Positions 1 through 7,519 of a stretch of DNA of 18,737 bases are shown piece after piece. The position numbers were made by a program, and so were the translations under genes. The stretch is taken from positions 1-18,737 of the forward strand of contig DAOVKX010000014.1 of assembly GCA_030631505.1 (NCBI GenBank), given 5' to 3'. The notes beneath the pieces are model-generated. The model was not told the DNA's origin, searched no databases, and worked only from the letters and a program-made list of their open reading frames with translations. The DNA is from Candidatus Nanohaloarchaea archaeon (GTDB taxonomy: Archaea; EX4484-52; DAOVKX01). Within the stretch, counting starts at the first letter, position 1; each line of letters starts with the position of its first letter.

Positions 1-386
1 AAATCTTTTTTACTCAACAAAACAAAGTCTCCTTTTTCTAATAATGATTTTAAATTGTCCAATCCTTTTATTTGCTTAATATCTTCCATTTTCAATCCTT
101 CTTTGGTAAAGAACTTTTCTATAATCGCAAGAGTGCATGTATGATCTCTGCTGTGCACACCAACTCTTGATAATAAAGAAAGACACGCATGATAAATTGA
201 ATAATAAGCAGTTATTATTGTCCAGTCTGTATGTTTCAAGTTGTACAAATCATTCATAACTTCAAGGTCATGAGTGGCTTTTTCTAAATGACTCAGAGCT
301 AAATTCTTGTCTGGATTTCTTAAAGTTATTCCACCTTTTCTCTCTCTACCTCTTCTCAAACAATCTTCTATCGTTGTTTTAACCAT
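1..386 (-). CDS. HEPN-domain protein, partial (C-terminus beyond window)
   Basis: Reading the minus strand from ATG at 386 gives 128 uninterrupted codons to the left edge, so the 3' end is missing. The protein is helical. Residues 60-67 read AYYSIYHA, followed by a segment (74-88) with R74, H78, R80 and H82, the usual look of the archaeal HEPN family (PF05168 type). In known HEPN/MNT pairs the HEPN protein is an RNase toxin or RNA-binding partner controlled by the nucleotidyltransferase. The typical RNase motif R-x(4-6)-H is not evident here: R74 is followed by histidines at spacings 3 and 7. The start lies inside the end of the upstream nucleotidyltransferase gene (19-base overlap) and is preceded at good spacing by GGAGGT, so the two genes are translationally linked. 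Family assignment is from motif recognition; activity is not shown. Confidence 0.82.
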   Translation of the reverse strand, partial: MVKTTIEDCLRRGRERKGGITLRNPDKNLALSHLEKATHDLEVMNDLYNLKHTDWTIITAYYSIYHACLSLLSRVGVHSRDHTCTLAIIEKFFTKEGLKMEDIKQIKGLDNLKSLLEKGDFVLLSKKD

Positions 387-1012
387 TCCATTACCTCCTC
401 TGCAAATAATTCATTTCCTTGTAAAATTAAATGTGAGTCTAATACTTGCAATATGAAATTATCCTTGTTTCTCAGATTATCTTTAAAATCCTGTAATGTC
501 ATAAATATTGTTGATGTTTCTTTTCCATGTTGTGAGTGTATTTTCTTACCTAAACTTAAAATGTCTTTGTTCAGTTGTTTAATATTTTTATTTGGAACCA
601 TAAACAATAAGTCGATATCAGATGTTTTTGATATGTCATCTTTAGCAACAGAACCAAATAAAATGAGTATCAAATATTTATTCCTAAAATGTTTGGTTAA
701 AGACAATATGTCCTGAATGATAATTTTATAGTCTTTGTGTTTTTTGTAAAAATTATACAATTTGTCATTTTCATAAAGAGCATATAGTTGTTTTACCAAA
801 GGATGATCAGGATTCAGAGAATAATAAACTGATTTGCCTGATTTTCTCTTTTTTAGAATACTTAAAGAGCAAAGTTTGTTTAACACTCTGCTAACGCTCA
901 TTGGTTGCAATTTACCTTTTTTTGCTATCTCCCTGCCATACATCTCATCTTGGGGATTTAAAAACAGGATACGTAAGCATTTAAAACTCATTGGTGTTAA
1001 ATTTTCTAGCAC
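368..1012 (-). CDS. HTH-fused minimal nucleotidyltransferase (MNT) of an MNT/HEPN pair
   Basis: 214 residues from a GTG start at 1012. Residues about 7-65 form a MarR/ArsR-like winged helix (YGREIAKKGKLQPMSVSRVL, then a basic wing KKRKSGKSVYYSL). Residues 112-200 form a polymerase-beta-type minimal nucleotidyltransferase with the signature G120-S121-x10-D132-I-D134, the two aspartates being the usual metal ligands. In characterised MNT/HEPN pairs the MNT protein acts as antitoxin by adding nucleotides to the HEPN toxin; the fused winged helix suggests it also binds its own promoter (inference). The GTG start is supported by a TATA-like box centred about 26 bases upstream, which would give a leaderless message. 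The HEPN gene overlaps its last codons. It lies 54 bases downstream of the surface-protein gene on the same strand, but with its own promoter. Confidence 0.85.
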   Translation of the reverse strand: MLENLTPMSFKCLRILFLNPQDEMYGREIAKKGKLQPMSVSRVLNKLCSLSILKKRKSGKSVYYSLNPDHPLVKQLYALYENDKLYNFYKKHKDYKIIIQDILSLTKHFRNKYLILILFGSVAKDDISKTSDIDLLFMVPNKNIKQLNKDILSLGKKIHSQHGKETSTIFMTLQDFKDNLRNKDNFILQVLDSHLILQGNELFAEEVMEWLKQR

Positions 1013-1032
1013 AGCATCACCATAACATAAAT

Positions 1033-1043
1033 GTTATATATGT
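1033..1043 (-). promoter_or_regulatory. TATA-like box of the MNT/HEPN operon
   Basis: On the minus strand this reads ACATATATAAC and is centred about 26 bases before the GTG start at 1012. That is the spacing expected when transcription begins at or next to the start codon. No strong Shine-Dalgarno sequence precedes the GTG, which agrees with a leaderless message. Confidence 0.5.
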
Positions 1044-1066
1044 AACATTATTGTATACGATACTTT

Positions 1067-4000
1067 TTAAACTTTTCTATACACTAAATACCCAACAACA
1101 AGAACAAATAATACCAGCACAATCGCTCTGTAATCATGACCATTCTCCTCAGCATAATCAGTTATGTCTGTAATATTGGTTTGTATTTTATCTGTTACAT
1201 TCTCAGTGATGTTTGTTACATTAACTTCTTCTGTCGTTTGTTCAGTTAGTGTTTTCTTTTCTCCGGTTATTGCAAACGTGGAGAACCCGGGAGTTGTTGC
1301 CTCATAAAAGACAACTGTTGATGTTGATGATTTTCTGTTTGTATTCAATCTCTCCCACTTGTTGTTTTTATATCTCAATAAGTACACTTTATCCATATCA
1401 ACATTGTTATTAACTACCCACGACCTGTTGACTTTGAACCTTATCTTTGCATTTTTAATAGTTGTGTCATTGATGTTTAATGGTGTTATGTTGATGTAGT
1501 TGTATGCCGTATAGTCTGGCTCCTGTGTGTTGTCTGGTTTCGCTGATAACTGTTTTATTATGAGCTGTACATTCTGTGCGTCTGTGTTCGGTGTTATTGA
1601 TACTTGTGTTATTGGTGATTTTTCCTCTGTTGTCTTTGTTACTGTTGTTAATGCATCAAGGTTTCCTATTATTAATATTTCCTTAGGGATTGTCGCGGTT
1701 AACGAGCCGCCGGAACTTCCGCCAGTGCCTGTGGTTGTAGTGGTTGATGGTGCAGTATAACTAACAGTAAGTTTATATGTCAGTGAAGAATTTGTATTAT
1801 TGCCGGAATCAGTGCAGTTTATAGAATAATTATAATTCCCGTTTGATAATGACTTGGTAAACGTAAGCTGTGCGTTTGGTGACTTGTACGTAGATGATGC
1901 CTGTGATATGTCACTTACATATAATGTGCAGTTCAACGGTGTAATGTCTGATACATTATATGTGAATGTCACTGTAGATGATGTTGTCCATGTTGATGAG
2001 TTAGTCGGTGATATCAGGTTTATCGTTGGTTTTGTTGTGTCTCTGGTTAAATAAGTAATATTATATCCAATATTGCCTGCAGAATCATTGTTCCATGCTT
2101 CTAATATCTTGGTTCCGTCTGCACCAAGATAAATGCCTGACGAATTATCCGAAGTTGTGTAGTTTGTCCCATTTCCATTGTACTGCCAGATAATTGTTGA
2201 GTTTAAGTTTAGTTCATCTATTGAGTATGACATTGGAACAGAACTATTGCTGTAAGTTGTATTCTGTGGTTGATATACTTTTATTATTGGTGTAGTTGTA
2301 TCAACATAAAATACTTTATCTTCACCCCATCCATGATTCTCTGCAATATCAGTAAAGTTTGCATTCCACAGGTAAGAGCCATCGGGTATTCCTGCCAATG
2401 TAAAATTAAAGACCGTATTATTGTAAATTGTTGAAGCATTTGACATATTCCATGTGTAAGAACCGCCTGAGATATTGATGAACAAAGAACCATTTACTAT
2501 AGAATTTGTATCATTGACTGTCACATTGAAATTAACTGCAGGCGTAGTGAACCACGTACCATTTGCAGGCAGAGGGGTTGAAACCTGCGGTGCAATTGTA
2601 TCAATGTATATGCTCTTGTCTTCGCCAAACTTATGGTTCTCTGCAATATCTGTACAGTTAACATTCCAGATGTAACTCCCGTCTGATATTGATGATTTCT
2701 GTATCGTATTTGAAGAGCCATTTGTTATTGCTGATGTGTTTGACATTACGTATTCGAATGTTCCCGAGAAATTAGCATACAAAGAGCAATTTGTTATTAA
2801 ATTTGTATCAGTTGGAGTAAATGCAAAATCCACAGTTCCGTCAGAATCCCAAGTAGAATTTGCCGGCGTATCTGTTGTTAGTGAGTTGAAAGTTGAATCC
2901 ACAACAATACTTCTATCCTCTGTAAACTTGTGACTCCCTGCAATATCAGAACAGTTAACGCTTACAATGTATAAGCCATCTGGTTGTCCTGTGATTTGTA
3001 TTGTATTGCCTGTATCATTAGTTATCGCAGATGTATTTGATTTTATGTAAGAATTATTGATGTATACAGAGCAATTAGTTATTGCATTGGTGTCATTAGG
3101 CAGGAATGTTACGTCAAATGTGCCATCATTATCATAAGTTCCATTTGCAGGTGCTGATACGCTTACTGAATTAAAAATAGTATCTACATAAAAACTCTTA
3201 TCTTCACTAAATCTCCAGTTTCCTGCCCTGTCTGTTATGTTTATTCCCCAGATATAAGAGCCATCTGGTATCCCTGTTAATGTAAATGAGTTTGCTGTGC
3301 CATTTGTTACAGCAGACTGGTTGGTCATATTGACCCGCCATGTTCCTGTTGTATTAGTCCACAACACAGTATTGTTTATTGCTGATGTTGTTTCATTCGG
3401 CACGTAATAAAACATTGTTGTATTGGAACTGTTCCATGTCCAATTCAATGGAAGTTCCAATGATATGTACGGTGCAGTTGTATCAATCGCAAACGTCCTA
3501 TTACCCGAATCAGCATAATTCGTATTGTTGTCATAAGCCCTTATGAACCAGCTGAATGTCCCGTCGCCATACGTTGCCAGATCCTTTGTAAATATGAAAT
3601 TTGTGTTGTTCTGTCCAGTTGATTCATTGGTTTCATTTAAGTGCCAACTTCCCCAGTTCCCATACAGTGAAACATTGGTTAAATTCACATTGTCCTGAAC
3701 AGTAACATTAAACACTATTGTCCTGTTCGGTGTGGAGTATCCATTATCCGGTGCATTCACTGTTATCACCGGCTCTGTGAAATCCGTAATGGTAAAGTTC
3801 TGCTCTGTGCTCCAGCTTGATGCCTTTAATGCAGTGTCTATGCTCTGCACAGACCAGTAATACACCTGATTCTCCTGCAACCTTGAAACTTTTAATGGCA
3901 GTGATTTCCTCTGCATCATGTTTCCGAAATATCCTGCAGTCGGGTTGCTCATCCCTCCGTATACCCCAGACACTATGTCATTTCCTCCTGAGGTTGTACC

Positions 4001-7000
4001 AACCCTCAGATTATAATATAATCCTAAAGTTGGCGTTTCTGTGTCAGATGCATTACTCCAGTTCAGTGTTATACTACCTTCTTTATATGATGAATTGGTT
4101 ACATTTGGTGTATATGGTGCTGTGTTTGAGGTAGTCGCATTGTTAATATAAATTTTAGTAGTTTCACCACCTGCTTGATTCCTAGTGCTATCTCCTAATA
4201 ATATTAAATCAAGGACATCATCACTATTGATGTCACTCCAAGCGACACTACCACTAACTGCTGTGATGTTTGCCGCTGCTGTTGAGCTCCTTACTAAACT
4301 AGTTCCGTTATTCTCATAAATCGCAACAAAAAAATTATTATGAGAACTTTCACCATCCCATCCTGTTGTTATTAAATCAAAATCTCCATCATTATCATAG
4401 TCCCCCCACGCTATTGATGGGCTTGATAAACCTGTTATATTTTCCTGCCAAGTCTGGTTTTCCACGAAACTACTCTTATTATTGATATAAATTTTACTAC
4501 GTCTAACACTATCACTATCTTGTCCTGACAATGCTAAATCCAAATCACCATCATTGTCTATATCCCCAAGTGCTACAGAATCGTGAGGGGTTATATTAAT
4601 TAGATTTTTTTGCCAGTCTGCATTTTCAATTAAGGTTGTTCCATTGTTTATATAGACTTTGGAGTAATAGGCAGAGCTATAGCCAATAATTAACAGGTCT
4701 AAATCACCATCATTGTCTATATCGCCCAACATAGCCCTAAGAGAACCACCTAATTCTGTATCAATATATATCAAATTCTGTTGCCATGTTGTGTTTTCCT
4801 GTAATGTTGTTCCATTGTTAATATAGATTTTAGAGTGGAGATCATTATCATCCGCTTCTCCAACACTTACTAAATCTAAGTCTCCATCATTATCTATATC
4901 GCCAAGAACAGCACTGCCTTGTAATCCTGTTAAATTCTGTTCCCAGGTTGTGTTTTCCTGTAATGTTGTTCCATTGTTAATATAGATTTTAGGATTTTGG
5001 TAATCGGGATTTACTAAATCTAAGTCTCCATCATTATCTATATCGCCAAAAGAAGTACCATAAGTATTTAATGGTGTTATATTCCCTTGCCAGGTAGTAT
5101 TCTCCTGTAATGTAGTACCATTGTTAATGTAGATTTTACCGATTCCATCATTAAGATATCCAAACAATGCTAAATCAAGTTTGCCATTGTTATTTACATC
5201 CCCCCAAATAGCAGAACACCATTTTACCTGTGTTAGGTTTTGTTCCCAGGTTACATTTTCAATTAGTCCAATATCCATATCACCAATCGTAAACGTCCTA
5301 TTGCCAGAATCAGCATAATTCGTATTGTTGTCATAAGCCCTTATGAACCAGCTGAATGTCCCGTCGCCATACGTTGCCAGATCCTTGGTGAATATGTAAT
5401 CTGTATTATTTACTCCGGAACTATTTGTTTCATTCAGATGCCACCCGCTCCAGTTTCCATACAATGAAACATTGGTTAAATTCACATTGTCATAAACAGT
5501 GACATTAAACACTACAGTCCTGTTCGGTGTCGAATATCCATTATCCGGCGCATTCACTGTTATTATCGGTTCTGTGAAATCTGTAATGGTAAAGTTCTGC
5601 TCTGTGCTCCAGTCTGATGCCTTTAATGCTGTATCTATTGACTGTACAGACCAATAATATATCTGGTTTTCTTGTAATCTGGTTATCTTTAATGGTAATG
5701 CTTTTCTTTGCATCATGTTTCCGAAATAACCTGCAGTCGGATTGCTCATCCCGCCATATACCCCCGATACTATGTCATTTCCTCCCGATGCTGAACCAAC
5801 CCTCAGATTGTAATATAAACCCGGAGTTGGTGTTTCTGCATCAGATGCATTTCCCCAGTTCAATGTTATACTACCCTCATTATATGATGAATTAGTTACA
5901 TTTGGTGTATATGGTGCTGTGTTGGGTGTGGTGATGTTGTTGATGTAAATCCAGATTACCCCACTGTAAACTATAGCTAAGTCCAAATCATTATCCATAT
6001 CTATATCTATCCATGCTGTTGAAGTTGAATAAGTCGCTGACAAATTTGCCCCTGTTGTTGAATTATCTATAAAAGTTGTTCCGTTATTATCATAAATATC
6101 AACATAATTATTACTGCTACATCGTCCAATCGCTATTAAATCCAAATCACCATCGTTGTCATAATCTCCAACAGCAAAAGAACCGCGAGCTAGTCCAGAT
6201 ATCTCCCACAAAGTATTTCTTATTAATGTTGTACCATCATTTCTCAATCCACGAGTTGCACAACCGGTGGCTAAACCCATCTCTATCAAATCTATGTCAC
6301 CATCATTGTCTAAATCGCCTGCTACAGAAAATACATGGTCCATAGAAGTTACACTACTATCTACTGCTGTAAAACCTGTTCCGTTATTTATGTATAATGC
6401 ACCATATTCATTTCCTGCTGAGACTAAATCCAAATCATTATCATTATCTATATCAATTAAATGAACAGATTCTCTAGTATCCCGTAAAGAACTATCAATC
6501 CAATATCCCCCTATAAATGTTGTCCCATTATTAATGTAAACACTTGGATCATTGCTACTGAAACCAGTAAAAGCTAAATCCAAATCACCATCGTTGTCTA
6601 TGTCACCTAATCCTACAGATCCTGGTGTGGGTTCATAAGTTACTAATTCTTGCTGCCATGTAGAATTTTCAGTAAAGGTTGTGCCATTATTAATATAAAC
6701 TTTTTGTATATTTGCTATGATTAAATCCAAATCACCATCGTTGTCTATATCCCCAAGTGCTAAAGATTCAAAAGAAGAACTCAGATTTTGTTGCCATGTT
6801 GTATTTTCTTGTAATGTTGTTCCATTATTAATATAAACCCTTGTTTTTTCAAAAGTATCGCAACTTATATCAACATCACCATTCGCACACCCAATTGCTA
6901 ATAAATCCAAATCGCCGTCATTGTCTATGTCCCCAAAGGCAATAGCTGGATCTATAGGGATCCCTGTCAAATTATTATCCCAAGTCCGGTTTCCAACTAA

Positions 7001-7084
7001 AACATATGTCGGGTCTGCATTAACAGAATTAGACAAAATAATAATCAAACAAAAAACTAACAATACATACCTGACACAATCCAT
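1067..7084 (-). CDS. Giant secreted surface glycoprotein: two FG-GAP/VCBS beta-propellers, FN3/Ig-like repeats, PGF-pre-PGF domain, C-terminal anchor
   Basis: 2005 residues. Residues 1-23 are a signal peptide (hydrophobic core, likely cut after VNA). Residues about 24-385 carry seven FG-GAP/VCBS repeats with the calcium-loop signature DIDNDGDLDL, matching one seven-bladed integrin-like propeller. Residues 390-500 are fibronectin III-like and 503-600 Ig-like. Residues 605-985 form a second seven-repeat propeller, and 989-1200 repeat the FN3/Ig pair. Six further Ig-like units follow (1204-1777), then a Thr/Gly/Ser linker (1778-1796). Residues about 1825-1943 look like a PGF-pre-PGF domain (ending EATTPGFSTFAITG). 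A Thr-rich stalk follows, then one membrane helix (1985-2002) and a basic tail, RKV. Dozens of N-x-S/T sequons suggest heavy N-glycosylation. The likely role is adhesion or cell-envelope structure; the ligand is unknown. The start has an AGAGGT Shine-Dalgarno-like site, and a TATA-like box lies about 41 bases upstream. Confidence 0.9.
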   Translation of the reverse strand: MDCVRYVLLVFCLIIILSNSVNADPTYVLVGNRTWDNNLTGIPIDPAIAFGDIDNDGDLDLLAIGCANGDVDISCDTFEKTRVYINNGTTLQENTTWQQNLSSSFESLALGDIDNDGDLDLIIANIQKVYINNGTTFTENSTWQQELVTYEPTPGSVGLGDIDNDGDLDLAFTGFSSNDPSVYINNGTTFIGGYWIDSSLRDTRESVHLIDIDNDNDLDLVSAGNEYGALYINNGTGFTAVDSSVTSMDHVFSVAGDLDNDGDIDLIEMGLATGCATRGLRNDGTTLIRNTLWEISGLARGSFAVGDYDNDGDLDLIAIGRCSSNNYVDIYDNNGTTFIDNSTTGANLSATYSTSTAWIDIDMDNDLDLAIVYSGVIWIYINNITTPNTAPYTPNVTNSSYNEGSITLNWGNASDAETPTPGLYYNLRVGSASGGNDIVSGVYGGMSNPTAGYFGNMMQRKALPLKITRLQENQIYYWSVQSIDTALKASDWSTEQNFTITDFTEPIITVNAPDNGYSTPNRTVVFNVTVYDNVNLTNVSLYGNWSGWHLNETNSSGVNNTDYIFTKDLATYGDGTFSWFIRAYDNNTNYADSGNRTFTIGDMDIGLIENVTWEQNLTQVKWCSAIWGDVNNNGKLDLALFGYLNDGIGKIYINNGTTLQENTTWQGNITPLNTYGTSFGDIDNDGDLDLVNPDYQNPKIYINNGTTLQENTTWEQNLTGLQGSAVLGDIDNDGDLDLVSVGEADDNDLHSKIYINNGTTLQENTTWQQNLIYIDTELGGSLRAMLGDIDNDGDLDLLIIGYSSAYYSKVYINNGTTLIENADWQKNLINITPHDSVALGDIDNDGDLDLALSGQDSDSVRRSKIYINNKSSFVENQTWQENITGLSSPSIAWGDYDNDGDFDLITTGWDGESSHNNFFVAIYENNGTSLVRSSTAAANITAVSGSVAWSDINSDDVLDLILLGDSTRNQAGGETTKIYINNATTSNTAPYTPNVTNSSYKEGSITLNWSNASDTETPTLGLYYNLRVGTTSGGNDIVSGVYGGMSNPTAGYFGNMMQRKSLPLKVSRLQENQVYYWSVQSIDTALKASSWSTEQNFTITDFTEPVITVNAPDNGYSTPNRTIVFNVTVQDNVNLTNVSLYGNWGSWHLNETNESTGQNNTNFIFTKDLATYGDGTFSWFIRAYDNNTNYADSGNRTFAIDTTAPYISLELPLNWTWNSSNTTMFYYVPNETTSAINNTVLWTNTTGTWRVNMTNQSAVTNGTANSFTLTGIPDGSYIWGINITDRAGNWRFSEDKSFYVDTIFNSVSVSAPANGTYDNDGTFDVTFLPNDTNAITNCSVYINNSYIKSNTSAITNDTGNTIQITGQPDGLYIVSVNCSDIAGSHKFTEDRSIVVDSTFNSLTTDTPANSTWDSDGTVDFAFTPTDTNLITNCSLYANFSGTFEYVMSNTSAITNGSSNTIQKSSISDGSYIWNVNCTDIAENHKFGEDKSIYIDTIAPQVSTPLPANGTWFTTPAVNFNVTVNDTNSIVNGSLFINISGGSYTWNMSNASTIYNNTVFNFTLAGIPDGSYLWNANFTDIAENHGWGEDKVFYVDTTTPIIKVYQPQNTTYSNSSVPMSYSIDELNLNSTIIWQYNGNGTNYTTSDNSSGIYLGADGTKILEAWNNDSAGNIGYNITYLTRDTTKPTINLISPTNSSTWTTSSTVTFTYNVSDITPLNCTLYVSDISQASSTYKSPNAQLTFTKSLSNGNYNYSINCTDSGNNTNSSLTYKLTVSYTAPSTTTTTGTGGSSGGSLTATIPKEILIIGNLDALTTVTKTTEEKSPITQVSITPNTDAQNVQLIIKQLSAKPDNTQEPDYTAYNYINITPLNINDTTIKNAKIRFKVNRSWVVNNNVDMDKVYLLRYKNNKWERLNTNRKSSTSTVVFYEATTPGFSTFAITGEKKTLTEQTTEEVNVTNITENVTDKIQTNITDITDYAEENGHDYRAIVLVLFVLVVGYLVYRKV
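3485..4120 (-). repeat. Internal duplication, copy B (FN3 + Ig-like module of the surface protein)
   Basis: Encodes residues 989-1200 of the surface protein and matches residues 390-600, with roughly nine in ten residues identical by eye. The two copies sit about 600 residues apart, so the repeating unit is propeller + FN3 + Ig. At DNA level 3507-3586 is identical to 5307-5386 (80 bases, offset exactly 1800), while other stretches differ at many third codon positions. Confidence 0.9.
4788..4833 (-). repeat. Short intragenic direct repeat (propeller blade), copy 1
   Basis: 46 bases identical to 4947-4992. Both encode the blade segment KIYINNGTTLQENTT in propeller 2. Similar but imperfect versions occur in the other blades of both propellers, so blade copying appears to be recent or ongoing. 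Confidence 0.8.
4947..4992 (-). repeat. Short intragenic direct repeat (propeller blade), copy 2
   Basis: Identical to 4788-4833 over 46 bases; the two lie 159 bases (53 codons) apart, one propeller blade. Confidence 0.8.
5285..5917 (-). repeat. Internal duplication, copy A (FN3 + Ig-like module of the surface protein)
   Basis: Encodes residues 390-600 of the surface protein, the partner of the copy at 3485-4120. The patchwork of fully identical and synonymously diverged stretches suggests an older duplication that has since been partly homogenised. Confidence 0.9.
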
Positions 7085-7117
7085 ATACCTCTACCCAATA
7101 TACTTTGTGTAAAAAGT

Positions 7118-7130
7118 GCTTAATATATGT
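7118..7130 (-). promoter_or_regulatory. TATA-like box before the surface-protein gene
   Basis: On the minus strand it reads ACATATATTAAGC and is centred about 41 bases before ATG 7084. This would leave a short leader of about 15 bases containing AGAGGT. It could give the surface protein its own promoter in addition to read-through from the upstream small gene. Confidence 0.35.
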
Positions 7131-7140
7131 TGAGAAAAAG

Positions 7141-7473
7141 TCAAAGTCTCTTGGATACTGCAATGTATCCAACCAAGCTAAGCGTTATTAATGACACTAA
7201 TAAAGAAATGTTGGCAGTTGTTGCATACTGGGCTATTGCAAATCCTGTTGGCATTGCAACTGTTTGCGGTTGTTCTGCAATCCCTTTTGCAGTGGTTTCT
7301 ATTGCCCGACCAACAGTTTTTATATTCACAATTCCGTCCCCGTTTCTTGACACGGTTAATTTACCGATTATCTCCTGTCCATAATCAATCCATACGTTCT
7401 TTGGGTCAATCTCTATAATAAATTGAAAGATTAGAACATATAAAAAAACTAAACAACAAAGAGATATTAGCAT
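7141..7473 (-). CDS. Small secreted protein with N-terminal signal/anchor and C-terminal membrane helix
   Basis: 110 residues, family not recognised. Residues 1-20 are a strongly hydrophobic signal or anchor (MLISLCCLVFLYVLIFQFII). Residues 21-85 form a polar extracytoplasmic part with beta-rich character (GKLTVSRNGDGIVNIKTVG), and residues 88-106 form a second hydrophobic helix ending in SKRL. The arrangement predicts a small domain outside the membrane held at one or both ends. It is followed, 56 bases on, by the giant surface protein on the same strand, so co-expression and a role in the same envelope structure are plausible (inference). A TATA-like box lies about 29 bases before the ATG, and there is no clear ribosome site, consistent with a leaderless message. 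Confidence 0.65.
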   Translation of the reverse strand: MLISLCCLVFLYVLIFQFIIEIDPKNVWIDYGQEIIGKLTVSRNGDGIVNIKTVGRAIETTAKGIAEQPQTVAMPTGFAIAQYATTANISLLVSLITLSLVGYIAVSKRL

Positions 7474-7475
7474 AC

Positions 7476-7493
7476 AGAGATTTGCAAATATCT
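7476..7493. promoter_or_regulatory. Near-perfect 18-bp palindrome in the divergent promoter region
   Basis: AGAGATTTGCAAATATCT pairs with itself at every position except one (G7479/A7490), with the perfect 10-bp core ATTTGCAAAT. It sits between the divergent starts at 7473 and 7520, three bases before the leftward ATG. A dimeric regulator bound there would be placed to affect both transcription units. No regulator gene is assigned. Confidence 0.4.
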
Positions 7494-7495
7494 AA

Positions 7496-7508
7496 CTTAA
7501 ATATTAAA
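7496..7508 (-). promoter_or_regulatory. TATA-like box of the leftward small-protein/surface-protein unit
   Basis: On the minus strand it reads TTTAATATTTAAG and is centred about 29 bases before ATG 7473, the usual archaeal distance for a leaderless or near-leaderless start. Confidence 0.4.
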
Positions 7509-7519
7509 GAGGAAACAAA

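Noticed and set aside
4140..5280. CRISPR-like array from the regularly spaced similar segments in the propeller region
   Set aside because: The spacing is about one propeller blade (roughly 50 codons), the similar segments are in frame inside one long coding sequence, and the intervening DNA also encodes conserved DxDxDG loops.
1067..7084. Long open frames on the plus strand across the surface-protein gene
   Set aside because: They mirror the repetitive Asn/Thr/Asp codons of the real gene on the other strand and give cysteine/serine-rich low-complexity peptides without ribosome sites or family resemblance.
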